Source: Burkholderia sp. 4M9327F10
GTDB lineage: Bacteria > Pseudomonadota > Gammaproteobacteria > Burkholderiales > Burkholderiaceae
NCBI RefSeq assembly: GCF_005503145.1
Contig: NZ_SCNV01000032.1
Span: forward strand, 32,752 to 96,751
DNA: 64,000 nt
Direction of reading: 5' to 3'
Shown here: positions 8,460-17,605 of the stretch, piece by piece
Numbering within the stretch: the first letter of the stretch is position 1
Layout of the letters: each line of letters starts with the position of its first letter
Made by a program: the position numbers and the translations under genes
The notes under the pieces: model-generated
What the model was told of the DNA's origin: nothing
The model's input: the letters and a program-made list of their open reading frames with translations, nothing else
Databases searched by the model: none

Positions 8460-9917
8460 ATGAGCATCAACGAACTCGACCTGGGCAGCGGCTCACCCGC
8501 CCAGCCGGCATCCCATTCGTCAGACCCAGGTACGTCCATCGCCGCAGATGCGCAGCCCGCCCATGCTCTTACGCTCGGTGGCTGGATGGACAACATGCCC
8601 GTGGGGTCGCTGCATCGATTTGTCGTGTGGGTGATCGGCATCGGTCTGTTCTTCGACATGTACGAGATCTTTCTCGTCAGCTCGATCGGCACGGCACTAC
8701 AAGGCGAATACGGTATCGACCGGCACAGCACCGACTTCAAGTTCCTGCTCGCCTCCGCTTTTATCGGCATGTTCTTCGGTTCGATTTTTCTGGGCAGCAT
8801 GGCCGACCGTATCGGCCGGCGCAAAGCGTTCCTGTTCAACCTGGCCTGGTATAGCGCCTTCTCGCTAGTCGGCGCATTCTCCGTGAATGCCGGGATGCTC
8901 GTCATCTGCCGCGTACTCACCGGTATCGGCGTGGGAGCAATCTATCCGGTAGCCGATAGCTTCCTGTCGGAGATTCTGCCGAAGGAGCGCCGCGGCCGGC
9001 TGGCCGCGTGGGCTTACACCACTTCGTATGTCGCCGTGCCGCTGGTGGGATTCCTGGCGCTATGGCTCAACCCCATGCACTTCGGCATGGTAGCGGGCTG
9101 GCGAATCATGCTGGTGATCGGCAGCCTCGGCGCGGTGATGGTGCTGGTCGTGCAGCACAGGTTGCCCGAAAGCCCGCGCTGGCTTCTGGCTCAGGGACGC
9201 ACGGATGAGGCGCATGCCATGCTGCGGCGCTTCGCTGAAAGTGCGGGGACCGCGATCCCAGGCATTGCACCCGAAGCGACTACAAACCAACACCCGCTGA
9301 AGTTGGGTGAGCGGATCACGTTGCTGCGCCGCGCGCCCTACGGCAAACGCTATCTGATGCTGACCATCTTTCATCTGTTGCAGGGATTCGGTTACTACGG
9401 GTTTGGCACGCTAGCCAGCACGGTAGTGAAGAGCCGTGGCTATGACGTCACCGACGGGATGCTGTTTATTGCGCTCTCGTTTCTTGGTTATCCGATCGGA
9501 TCGTTGCTGTCGATTCCTTTGCTCAACTGGATCGAACGGCGGACGCTGGTGATCGGGTCGATTCTGACTATCGCTGCATGCGGCTTGTGTTTCGCCTATT
9601 CGAACAGTTCGGCGCTGATCGTGTGCTTTGGTTTCTTGACGACCTGTGCGTCGAATGTGTTCAGCAATGCATACCATGTGTACCAGTCTGAGATATTTCC
9701 AGCCAGCGTACGTTCCACTGCAATTGGCAGCACTTACTCGCTATCGCGCATTGTCAGCGGCATTCTGCCTTTCGTCCTGCTGCCGATTTTGAGCCACCAG
9801 GGAGCAGGCGCCATGTTCGGCATCATCGCCGCGGCGCTATTCACGGTGGCCGTCACGGTACGTGCTCTCGGCCCTCGCACGACACGGCGCAATCAGGATG
9901 AAATCAATCCGGTTTAG
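8460..9917 (+). CDS. MFS transporter, sugar/organic-acid:H+ symporter type
   Basis: 485 aa with about 12 membrane segments. The loop 2-3 motif GSMADRIGRRKAF and the mid-protein PKERRGRLAAW and LPESPRWLLAQGR are typical of the major facilitator superfamily branch that includes sugar porters and aromatic-acid symporters. The first ~45 residues are a Ser/Pro/Ala-rich cytoplasmic extension. AGGAGA precedes the ATG. It stands alone: a terminator precedes it and the next gene converges on it 10 bp away. Substrate not predictable from sequence alone. Confidence 0.9.
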   Translation: MSINELDLGSGSPAQPASHSSDPGTSIAADAQPAHALTLGGWMDNMPVGSLHRFVVWVIGIGLFFDMYEIFLVSSIGTALQGEYGIDRHSTDFKFLLASAFIGMFFGSIFLGSMADRIGRRKAFLFNLAWYSAFSLVGAFSVNAGMLVICRVLTGIGVGAIYPVADSFLSEILPKERRGRLAAWAYTTSYVAVPLVGFLALWLNPMHFGMVAGWRIMLVIGSLGAVMVLVVQHRLPESPRWLLAQGRTDEAHAMLRRFAESAGTAIPGIAPEATTNQHPLKLGERITLLRRAPYGKRYLMLTIFHLLQGFGYYGFGTLASTVVKSRGYDVTDGMLFIALSFLGYPIGSLLSIPLLNWIERRTLVIGSILTIAACGLCFAYSNSSALIVCFGFLTTCASNVFSNAYHVYQSEIFPASVRSTAIGSTYSLSRIVSGILPFVLLPILSHQGAGAMFGIIAAALFTVAVTVRALGPRTTRRNQDEINPV

Positions 9918-9927
9918 CCGGGTACGA

Positions 9928-10794
9928 TCAAATCCGCCCTGGGAACCTGAAAGACAAAGCCGCCCGGAATTTCTCCGCGATCAATCGAAAGCCTTCCGGT
10001 GTTGGATGCAGCTCGTTCGCCCACTGGTCCGCTGCAAGCGTTCCCTGGGTGTCGACCAATACGGCATTGGGCACCGTCGCGCAGAACGCCTGGAGACGCT
10101 GCTTGAACTCGATCAGTATTTGCCGCACGATGTCCGAGCCATCCGCCAGTCCGGTCCACCCGCGGTCATCGAGAGACGGCTTCAACCAGGGCCCCACTGA
10201 CGGACACGCACCAATGCCAGTTGGAATGGCAAAATCATAAGCGTGCACCAGCAGCAGCGCCTGAGGCGCGTATTGTTGCCGGATCTGCGCAAGGTCGGCA
10301 TAGGCTGCGAGTACCACGCCGAGAATATCCGCAAGCAGTTCGTGATCCACTCCGCCAAGCGCATCCCCATGCGCCGCGCTGGCATCGCGGAGCCAAAAGC
10401 GAAATTGGTTACCAACCAGATCGTCGCCACCGCCGGAGAACATGATGAAATCTATGGGTCCATTCAGCGGGTTCTTGAGCGCCGCAATGAGACGGTTCCT
10501 TTTTTCGACGCCAAGTAGAGCCGTTGTCGCAGCGCCTATATAGGCAAGCTTAAGGATGATCGGCTTGGGAGAGCCGAGCTCGGTCAAGCTGTCTCTGACA
10601 TCCTTAGGGTCGAGGACCGGCAGCGGATAGTCGAACCAGGAGTCGCCGTCCGCTACGCCAATCAATGGTTTCGCGCCGCCAACAAAAGCACGCATTGCGT
10701 GGGCCACAGCCGCCTGATGCTCGGCCTCACGCCGCGCCAGCTCATCCTGAACCGCCTTCAGATTTCTGACATACACATCGACTTCTGAGTTCAC
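9928..10794 (-). CDS. SGNH/GDSL-type hydrolase
   Basis: 288 aa without a signal peptide. SGNH blocks are visible: DGDSWFDYP (nucleophile Ser, block I), SGGGDDLVGN (block III, normally GxND) and the catalytic His in ELHPTPEGF (block V). Members are esterases, lipases or carbohydrate deacetylases. The start is GTG at 10794 with AAGGAAA about 9 bp upstream. The gene converges on the MFS gene. The first 45 residues form a charged helix not part of the core fold. Confidence 0.75.
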   Translation of the reverse strand: MNSEVDVYVRNLKAVQDELARREAEHQAAVAHAMRAFVGGAKPLIGVADGDSWFDYPLPVLDPKDVRDSLTELGSPKPIILKLAYIGAATTALLGVEKRNRLIAALKNPLNGPIDFIMFSGGGDDLVGNQFRFWLRDASAAHGDALGGVDHELLADILGVVLAAYADLAQIRQQYAPQALLLVHAYDFAIPTGIGACPSVGPWLKPSLDDRGWTGLADGSDIVRQILIEFKQRLQAFCATVPNAVLVDTQGTLAADQWANELHPTPEGFRLIAEKFRAALSFRFPGRI

Positions 10795-11265
10795 TTAGGT
10801 TTCCTTATGAATAAACCGTGAATTTTCTCCGACGACTGTGCCGACTGGATTCATTGTTCAACTGCAGATGACCGGACCACTCCATACGACTCATAGGGCG
10901 GACTCCAGAACTTCATTTCGTGAACGCGCATTGCCGCTCAACGGCCGGCAACTCGAGACCCTGGTTGCTGGACGCTTACGCTGCATCCTCGCACGTGTCC
11001 GCCTGATCCGCCAACGCAAGTTTCACGATCCGTATTGCCGCCCTTGAAGCCGCCCCGATGAAAGCAATTTGTCATAAACCCAGAGAATGCAGGGAGCGCC
11101 GACACGGCTATTAAGCATGCGCCTCATAGCGAGTGCCGTGTCCGCTTACGCGAATCCCTTTGCAGACGCCCGGTGTCAGGGTCGTTGATCGCGCAAGCCT
11201 CAAGGATCGCCATCGGCACGCCGTTATCCGGGTTGTAACCACAAAAGCTCAAGCGGGAAGAGACC
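10795..11265. other. intergenic, no gene seen
   Basis: 471 bp between the SGNH hydrolase start and the next rightward gene. A 69-codon open frame at 10838 has no ribosome site and random-looking composition. No clear promoter or repeat was found. Confidence 0.5.
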
Positions 11266-11649
11266 ATGGACAGCAATGAGCAACTTCGGCGTGAGTTCTA
11301 TCGGAACAGCGCTTCCTATTGCAGGGTGATGGGCGTTGTTTCGGCCGTAACCTTCGGTCTCTATCGGGTGGAAGGCGGCGGAACCGTCGGTCTGCTTTCT
11401 GTGCGCTGGGAAAATCTGGGCAATGAGGTGGTGCCGCAACTGCACGCCTACTTCGACAGCTGGCGGGTTCTTGCTTCGTTTTCCGATGTTCTCACCCGCA
11501 TGAGCGAAGTGGCCGGTACGCCCTGCTCCCCTGAGGCCTTCTGCCAGATCCTGCTCGACTGCGGATTCGTCACGCGAGCCGAGCCCGGATCGGGTGACGG
11601 CATTCTATTGTCCCGGCAAGGGAACCCGATTCAGGGAAAGGAGGCTTGA
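11266..11649 (+). CDS. hypothetical protein
   Basis: 127 aa, cytoplasmic, acidic, mixed alpha/beta composition, with GLLSVRWENLGNEVVPQLHA and DVLTRMSEVAGTPCSPEAFC as the most ordered-looking stretches. GGGAAGAGACC precedes the ATG. Not recognised. The next gene, 126 bp downstream on the same strand, is also a small unknown, so the two may form a unit. Confidence 0.65.
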   Translation: MDSNEQLRREFYRNSASYCRVMGVVSAVTFGLYRVEGGGTVGLLSVRWENLGNEVVPQLHAYFDSWRVLASFSDVLTRMSEVAGTPCSPEAFCQILLDCGFVTRAEPGSGDGILLSRQGNPIQGKEA

Positions 11650-11775
11650 GCGCCCGAGGTGGTTTTTTGCTCAAGTAGAACGCCCTGCTGTTATCGGTTG
11701 GCGCCGCCCGGAGTGCGCGGCCGCCGGCTCGGTCAGTCTCAAAGTTTCAGTCTTAAAAGCAAGGAAATTGTAATC

Positions 11776-11979
11776 ATGTCAGTAACGGTTCGCGTCGAAT
11801 ATCAGTATTGCCAGCACGGCAAGAGAGCGGTTCAAACAGGGAGCGACCTGGTAACCGTGTCGCAGAACACCAACAGCGCGATCCTCGCAGTGCTAAAGCT
11901 CCTGCACCCGCATTGGGAGTCGCTCAAGATACTTTCCGCGGCAGTTGAGACGCCGGCAGCTACGGTTTCCGGCAACTAG
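11776..11979 (+). CDS. small hypothetical protein
   Basis: 67 aa, starting at the ATG preceded by AAGGAAATTG. It reads MSVTVRVEYQYCQ..., with regular beta-like alternation and then a helix (SAILAVLKLLHPHW). No signal peptide or membrane segment is visible. Not recognised. It stops 18 bp before the end of the convergent carotenoid oxygenase gene. Confidence 0.6.
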   Translation: MSVTVRVEYQYCQHGKRAVQTGSDLVTVSQNTNSAILAVLKLLHPHWESLKILSAAVETPAATVSGN

Positions 11980-11997
11980 GCACCGGCCACGCAGCGC

Positions 11998-13422
11998 TCA
12001 ATTCAAGGCGCTGCGCCAGTTGCCATGAAAGCCCGCCGGAACGCGATGGGACAAATGCGCCAGCGCAATCGGGCCCATCGCGATGTCGGCGGCGTCGAAT
12101 ACCGCAAGGTCACTGCGGTTCTCGCCGCCGCGCCAGATAACGCTTAGCAGCCAGCCATCACCTTCCGGTGCGTCGGCGTGGCGTTCCACAAAGACCGGTT
12201 CGCTACAGTAGTCGCCGTTCGGCGGCAGCCATTCGGCGGTGCGGCCGGTTGCCAGATCAATATGAGCGAGCCCCCCTCGGGCCGCGTCTCCCTTGACGCC
12301 GTCCGTCACCGGGGCTGAATTGAAATAGCCGTGCCTGTACTGCGACATGGCAAACCGCTCATCCAGACGGGGAAATTCGCCGGGCCGCTCGTCCAGCAGC
12401 CGTTCGCTAAAGCTTGCCGTGTCGCCGGCCAGGTCGAACGTCCACCGCACGAGTCGCGCAGCCGGCGGTTCACTGCTCACCGGCGAGCCGTCGGGCCGCG
12501 GAAAGAGAGGGGGCGTATCGTACTTCATCATGTCGCAGACGATGTGCCGGCCATCATCGAACGCGTTCATGGCGTGGAACACAAAGCTGGGCTCGCCCGT
12601 AAACCAGCGCACGTCAGCAGCAGTGCCGTTGCGCGGCAACACGCCGATATGCGTGCCCTTATCCGGCTCCCAGGCGTAAGGCGGAAGCTGGCTGGTGGCC
12701 CGCTCCATCGAGCCGGTCAGCGGGAAAACCGGGAAGATGATGTGTGTCCGAGTCACGACAAAGTCATGAACCATGCTCGGGAATGGTGCATTGAGATGGA
12801 CGCTGCGCTGTAGTTTTCCCTCGCGATCCGCTACGTGAAGCATGAGATCGCTGGTAAAGCGGCCGCCCGCTGCATAAGCGAAGAAGATCAACTCGCCGGT
12901 AAGGGGATCGCATTTAGGGTGCGCCGTCATCGCACCCGGCAGCTTGTCTTCGAAGCGGTGGTATCCGCGCGGCTCCAGCGAGACCGGATCCACTTCAAAC
13001 GGCGCGTGCGCTTCTTCGAGCGCCAGCAGGCGGTTGCCGTGCCAGATGACGTTGGTATTGGCCACGGTGGAGTTGAGTTCGAGCAAGGCCGGGTCTGTCA
13101 GGTGCCGGTGCGAGAGCGAAGCGGACATGCCTTCCTTGTTCGCATTCTCCATGAACCATTTAGGTGTACGAACCCAGCGGTTGCGGTAGGAGACACGTCC
13201 TTCATCAATGTGAAAGGCGTGCAACATGCCGTCACCCGAAAACCAGTGATGCGGGCGTCCGCGCGGAGCGAACTGCGGATTCGGTCCGTTGCGGTATAGC
13301 GTGCCGCGCAGCGACTTTGGCACCTCGCCGGTTACCGGCAGATTGGGCGCGTCGCATTCCATGTGAATCGGCTCGTAGTAGCCGGTGAGAAACGGGTCGT
13401 CGGTCGGAAAAGGCAAAGCCAT
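11998..13422 (-). CDS. carotenoid cleavage oxygenase family protein
   Basis: 474 aa, a seven-blade beta-propeller non-haem iron oxygenase that cleaves double bonds of carotenoids, apocarotenoids or stilbene-type lignin units. The four iron-ligand histidines fit MTAHPKCDP, MVHDFVVT, VFHAMNAFDDG and the C-terminal AGFHGNW. The N-terminal YRNGPNPQF and HWFSGDGMLHAF are family hallmarks. The inner ATG at 13422 is chosen because CCGGAGGCTTCC lies directly before it. It is divergent from a TetR regulator across an inverted repeat, which probably controls both. Confidence 0.92.
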   Translation of the reverse strand: MALPFPTDDPFLTGYYEPIHMECDAPNLPVTGEVPKSLRGTLYRNGPNPQFAPRGRPHHWFSGDGMLHAFHIDEGRVSYRNRWVRTPKWFMENANKEGMSASLSHRHLTDPALLELNSTVANTNVIWHGNRLLALEEAHAPFEVDPVSLEPRGYHRFEDKLPGAMTAHPKCDPLTGELIFFAYAAGGRFTSDLMLHVADREGKLQRSVHLNAPFPSMVHDFVVTRTHIIFPVFPLTGSMERATSQLPPYAWEPDKGTHIGVLPRNGTAADVRWFTGEPSFVFHAMNAFDDGRHIVCDMMKYDTPPLFPRPDGSPVSSEPPAARLVRWTFDLAGDTASFSERLLDERPGEFPRLDERFAMSQYRHGYFNSAPVTDGVKGDAARGGLAHIDLATGRTAEWLPPNGDYCSEPVFVERHADAPEGDGWLLSVIWRGGENRSDLAVFDAADIAMGPIALAHLSHRVPAGFHGNWRSALN

Positions 13423-13480
13423 GGAAGCCTCCGGTTTCGTTCGCTCAGACCGCTTCCGTCTCATGCGGTCGCAATGTTTC

Positions 13481-13534
13481 CAATGGAAAGATTTTGACTA
13501 GACCACCAAATCCGGTCAAGATATTTTTCCATTG
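13481..13534. promoter_or_regulatory. inverted repeat between oxygenase and TetR genes, likely operator
   Basis: Arms CAATGGAAA (13481-13489) and TTTCCATTG (13526-13534) are perfectly complementary. Further in, TTTTGAC is partly mirrored by GTCAAGAT. The element is centred between the two divergent starts, where a TetR-family dimer would be expected to bind. Confidence 0.6.
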
Positions 13535-13564
13535 TAAAAATCAATCGGGCCGTCGGCCCCCATC

Positions 13565-14299
13565 ATGCAGAAGAAGACCTCAGCAGATCCCGCGGCGCCG
13601 TCCGGGGCGCACCGCACCGCGAAACAGCAGACACCGGCGCGGCCCTACCATCATGGTTCGTTGCCCGACGCGCTATTGCAGGCAGCCGAGGCGGTCCTGC
13701 GGCGCGACGGTCTGCGCGGCCTCACGTTGCGGGCGATTGCCCGCGAAGCGGGTGTCTCGCACACGGCGCCACAACATCACTTCGGCGACACGGCGGGCGT
13801 GCTCAGCGAACTCGCCGCGAGTGGCCACCGGCGCCTCGCTGCCGCCATGGCCGATCACGCTGGCGACATGCCGCATGGGAAGGCGCGCGGCAAGGCGGTC
13901 GCGCGCGGCTATATCGACTTTGCCCTGGACAATCCCGATCTGTTCCGTCTGATGTCGCGCAACGAGTTGCTCGATCACGACCGGCCATCGCTAGTGGAAG
14001 CGCGACGGATGTCGGCGCGCGGTCTCGCCGGCGTCTTCGATCCGTCGCTGCACGAGGCGTCCGGCGCGCACGATGCGTTTGCCGAACTCAGCGCTTCGCA
14101 GGCAGTGGCGATGACCGCCGTGTGGGGGTACGTCCACGGACTCGCGTCCTTGCTTATCGACAGCCGTCTCACGCGCCTCGCAGCGGGCAGCTTTCGCGAT
14201 TCGCGCGAACTCGTCGACGCCGTCGTCGAGCAGATGGAGATCGTGTCGAACGGCTGTTCGACACCGGCGACGGATGGCAAGCAAAGCGGCAAGCGCTAA
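13565..14299 (+). CDS. TetR/AcrR-family repressor with WHG-type C-terminal domain
   Basis: 244 aa. The DNA-binding part (about residues 28-75) starts with HHGSLPDALLQAAEAVL and contains the helix-turn-helix LTLRAIAREAGVSHTAPQHHF. The C-terminal ligand domain carries AVWGYVHGLASLL, the signature of the WHG group. A basic, Pro-rich 25-residue lead precedes the HTH. It is divergent from the carotenoid oxygenase and most likely represses it through the inverted repeat in the intergenic region; the ligand may be the oxygenase substrate or product (inference). Confidence 0.9.
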   Translation: MQKKTSADPAAPSGAHRTAKQQTPARPYHHGSLPDALLQAAEAVLRRDGLRGLTLRAIAREAGVSHTAPQHHFGDTAGVLSELAASGHRRLAAAMADHAGDMPHGKARGKAVARGYIDFALDNPDLFRLMSRNELLDHDRPSLVEARRMSARGLAGVFDPSLHEASGAHDAFAELSASQAVAMTAVWGYVHGLASLLIDSRLTRLAAGSFRDSRELVDAVVEQMEIVSNGCSTPATDGKQSGKR

Positions 14300-14569
14300 A
14301 CCAGCGTCGATCCAGCGCCGCGTCAAACCGATGCGCTGCTGCACGCGAGTCGTCGTTTCGGAACCGGGTGCAGCACGTTGCAGTCCCAGTCGCGGCTCTA
14401 CCCAGGATTAGCACTCGCTGCAATTTTTTTGCCTCTCTTCTATAAATCAGAGTAGGCGGGGGCCGCGCACATTCGAACCGACGCACTCGGTATATTCAGT
14501 GCGTTCGTCTGTCGATCGGCACGGATCACACGCCCGACCTTGGCATTTCGACCGCCATGGAGGTGCACC

Positions 14570-16120
14570 GTGCTTCACCCCACTCGTGCCCGCACCCTGC
14601 TCTACGCTGCCGTGATCGCGGCAGTTGTCTCTGCCTACTCGTGCCTGCAACCGAAGGCGAGCGCCGCGGAAGTCGCCGCGCCACCTCCTGCCAAGGTAAG
14701 CCGGGTACCGGCAGCGAATCCTTCGGCTTCGGTTGACTTCCCTACGATCGTCGAGCGATACGGACCCGCGGTGGTGCATATCAGCGCCACGGCGTCCAGT
14801 ACATCGGCGTCCGACGCGACGGAGCCTGGCGCATCGGCGCCCGCCGCGACGGCGCCCAGTGCGCCGACACCCGGGCAGCAAGCGTCGGCATCCGCTCCCG
14901 CTGAAATCGATGCCGACGATCCTTTACGCGCCTTCGTCAAGCACGTCGCACCCGCATCCCAGCCGTCTCACGGCGGCTCGGCACGCGCTATCACGGGTAG
15001 CGGCTCCGGCTTCATTGTTAGCCCTGACGGCCTCATCCTGACCACCGCTCATGTGGTGGATCAAGCCGACGAAGTAACGGTCAAGCTGACCGATCGCCGC
15101 GAGTTCAAGGCGAAGGTGCTGGCGGTCGATATCCCAAGCGACGTCGCGGTCATCCAGATCGATGCCACGAAGCTCCCGACCGTCAAGCTCGGCGACTCCT
15201 CACGCGTGCGCGTCGGTGAGTCGGTGCTTGCCGTCGGCTCGCCCGACAGCTTTGAAAACACCGTCACCGCCGGCATTGTCAGCGCCACCTCTCGCACGCT
15301 CGAGGACGGCAGCAGTTTTCCGTTTTTTCAAACGGACCTGGCCGCCGACCCGAACAACTCGGGCGGTCCTCTGTTCAACCGTGCCGGCGAGGTGGTCGGT
15401 ATCGACGTGCAGATTTACGCGGACCAGGACAGGTCTCCCAGCCTGGCGTTTGCCATCCCGATCAACGTGGCGGCCAAGGTACGGTCACAGGCGCTGGCCG
15501 CGCAAGCGCCCGCTCCGGGCGGGCTCGGTGTGGAGGTCCAGGACGTCGGCCCCGGCCTCGCGGTAGCCTTCGGCTTGCCGCGACCGGCCGGTGCGCTGGT
15601 CAATTCCGTCGCGCCCGGCACAGCGGCTGCCGCGAGTGGCGTCAAGCCCGGCGACGTGATCATCCGGATCGGCGATAAGGAGATTGATCACTCGGCCGAA
15701 CTCAGCGACGACGCCGCCAGCCTGCCGCCCGGAACGAAGACTACGCTCAGGCTGATCCGCAATCACAGGCCGATGACCGTCGCGGTCACGCTCGGCGCGT
15801 CAACGGACAGCCCCAAGGAAAGCCCCAAAGCGCCGCCGGCCGAAGCCAGCGCAGGAGACCGCCTGGGCTTGAGCATGCATCCACTGAATGAGGACGAGCG
15901 GCGCGCCAGCGATCTGGCTGTCGGTCTGATGGTGGACGGCGTCAAGGGTCCGGCGGCAAGCGCCGGCATCCAGCCTGGCGATATCGTCCTCTCGCTCAAC
16001 GACACGCTGGTCGAAACGCAAGCGGACGTGACGACGCTGGAGGCCAAGGCCGGCAAACAGGTAGCCGTGTTGATCCAGCGGAACCACGCGCGCAGTTTTG
16101 TTTCGGTCGAGGTTAGATGA
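14570..16120 (+). CDS. HtrA/DegP-like periplasmic serine protease with two PDZ domains
   Basis: 516 aa from a GTG start with GGAGG 6 bp upstream. A signal peptide (LLYAAVIAAVVSAYSCLQ) is followed by an Ala/Pro/Ser-rich spacer. The trypsin-like domain has the triad in LTTAHVVD (His), PSDVAVIQID (Asp) and DPNNSGGPLFN (Ser). Two PDZ domains follow (about 310-400 and 420-515; GVKPGDVIIRIGDKEI and GIQPGDIVLSLNDTLV). HtrA proteins degrade misfolded envelope proteins. The residue before SGG is Asn rather than the usual Gly, and the Ala/Pro linker is unusually long. It is monocistronic; the next gene converges. Confidence 0.93.
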   Translation: MLHPTRARTLLYAAVIAAVVSAYSCLQPKASAAEVAAPPPAKVSRVPAANPSASVDFPTIVERYGPAVVHISATASSTSASDATEPGASAPAATAPSAPTPGQQASASAPAEIDADDPLRAFVKHVAPASQPSHGGSARAITGSGSGFIVSPDGLILTTAHVVDQADEVTVKLTDRREFKAKVLAVDIPSDVAVIQIDATKLPTVKLGDSSRVRVGESVLAVGSPDSFENTVTAGIVSATSRTLEDGSSFPFFQTDLAADPNNSGGPLFNRAGEVVGIDVQIYADQDRSPSLAFAIPINVAAKVRSQALAAQAPAPGGLGVEVQDVGPGLAVAFGLPRPAGALVNSVAPGTAAAASGVKPGDVIIRIGDKEIDHSAELSDDAASLPPGTKTTLRLIRNHRPMTVAVTLGASTDSPKESPKAPPAEASAGDRLGLSMHPLNEDERRASDLAVGLMVDGVKGPAASAGIQPGDIVLSLNDTLVETQADVTTLEAKAGKQVAVLIQRNHARSFVSVEVR

Positions 16121-16234
16121 CCGGCGAGCGCGGTCGACAGACATATCGGCGGCGCAAGGCTAAGGCCGAGGCTGAAAGCAGAAGACTGAAGCGGGGCCAA
16201 CGGCACCGGGCCGCATGCGCCCCGGGATAGCCGC

Positions 16235-17590
16235 CTAAAACTGGACGACGAAGCGCGTACCCGAACTCAGGCTGCTCACCGTCAAACGCCACTCGTGCGC
16301 GACCGCGATTTCCTTGCAGATGGCAAGCCCCAGGCCCGCGCCATCGTGCGTCACGCCCGGCGCACGCCAGAACCGCTTGAACAGCAACGGCATGTACTCC
16401 GCCCGGATGCCCGGCCCTTCGTCGCGCACCTCTATCGAGGCCGCGCCAACGACGAGCCATACGCAGCTGGCAACAGGTGAAACGTTAATGGCGTTTTCGA
16501 CCATGTTCTTCAGCAGGATAAACAGCGCACTCCTGTCCGCCCATAAGGATACCGATGCATCGCCTGTTTCGAGTTCGAGCTTGATACGCTTCAAGTCGGC
16601 CTTGCGTCCGAGGTAGGCCAGCACATCGCGCGCCACCTCGACCGTGTCCACCTCGCCGAAGCTGAAGTTCTGCGCTTCGCTGACTTCGGCCAGCTGCAGC
16701 AACTGCCGGGTCTGGCGCGCCAGCAGGTCGATCTCGCGGAACAGCTGTTCCTTCTCCTTGATCTCCGGCTGCAACTCGATCTGCGCGCGCAACAAGGTAA
16801 GCGGCGTCTGCAATTCGTGCGCAGCCGAGGCGAGAAACTGCTGCTGCACGGCAAAGCCGTTTTCCAGTCTGCCCAGCGCTTCGTTGAACGCATGAATCAG
16901 CGGCTTGATTTCGCTCGGCACGCCTTGCAGCGACAAGCGTGTCGTCAGGTTGCGCGGCGTGATCGATGCTGCGGCGCGCGACGCTTCCCTGAGAGGCTTC
17001 AACACCCGATGCACGGTCACCGTCAGCGTCAACCCGAAAATGATTGCTGCAATGAGCGTGATGTCCCTGACGGTGACCGGAATCGGCCGAATCTTCGAGC
17101 CGATCATTGCGTCGACAAGACGCCCGCTGGTAGCGGTCTGCGCATAGAAAAGCGCCGCTTCATGGCGGATTTCGAGCGTCGTGATGTAGAACGGCCGGCC
17201 GCCGATCTCCACGCGCTCGCTCTTGTCCACGGCGCTGGAGAGCTCGTCCGCCACCCACGGTTTATCGCCCTGCGCCCCGGCCGATGCAAGTAACACACGG
17301 CCCTGCTGGTCGAGCACGCGATAGCTGATCTCGGTGGGCGCCACGTCGAAAATCCACGCGTGCGCGTCGTGCATCTCGACAGAGACCGGACGGCCGGCTG
17401 CATCAAAGCGGACACCGTTCGCAACCACGCGCGCCTGCGCCATCTGCTCGTGCAGACCGAGCATCTGCTGCGGAAAGTGATTGAACGCGTAGGTGACAGC
17501 CATGGTCAGCGCGGCCAGCGTGAGCGCCAGCGCAACGATGCTCGTCACCCACAGGCGCGCGGAAAGACTTCGGACCCAGTGATTCAGCAT
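16235..17590 (-). CDS. two-component sensor histidine kinase
   Basis: 451 aa. There are two membrane segments (residues 12-35 and about 165-190) around a periplasmic sensor of ~130 residues, then a HAMP-like linker. The H-box is FLASAAHELQTPLTLLRAQ, and the ATPase motifs are the N-box (NMVENAINV), DEGPGI and GAGLGLAIC. It is a QseC/TctE-type kinase, third gene of a leftward MipA-regulator-kinase operon, 15 bp after the regulator. It probably phosphorylates that regulator; the signal is unknown. Confidence 0.92.
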   Translation of the reverse strand: MLNHWVRSLSARLWVTSIVALALTLAALTMAVTYAFNHFPQQMLGLHEQMAQARVVANGVRFDAAGRPVSVEMHDAHAWIFDVAPTEISYRVLDQQGRVLLASAGAQGDKPWVADELSSAVDKSERVEIGGRPFYITTLEIRHEAALFYAQTATSGRLVDAMIGSKIRPIPVTVRDITLIAAIIFGLTLTVTVHRVLKPLREASRAAASITPRNLTTRLSLQGVPSEIKPLIHAFNEALGRLENGFAVQQQFLASAAHELQTPLTLLRAQIELQPEIKEKEQLFREIDLLARQTRQLLQLAEVSEAQNFSFGEVDTVEVARDVLAYLGRKADLKRIKLELETGDASVSLWADRSALFILLKNMVENAINVSPVASCVWLVVGAASIEVRDEGPGIRAEYMPLLFKRFWRAPGVTHDGAGLGLAICKEIAVAHEWRLTVSSLSSGTRFVVQF

Positions 17591-17605
17591 GGCGAATCAG
17601 CCGCG

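Noticed and set aside
10838..11047. 69-codon open frame
   Set aside because: No ribosome site and no protein-like composition.
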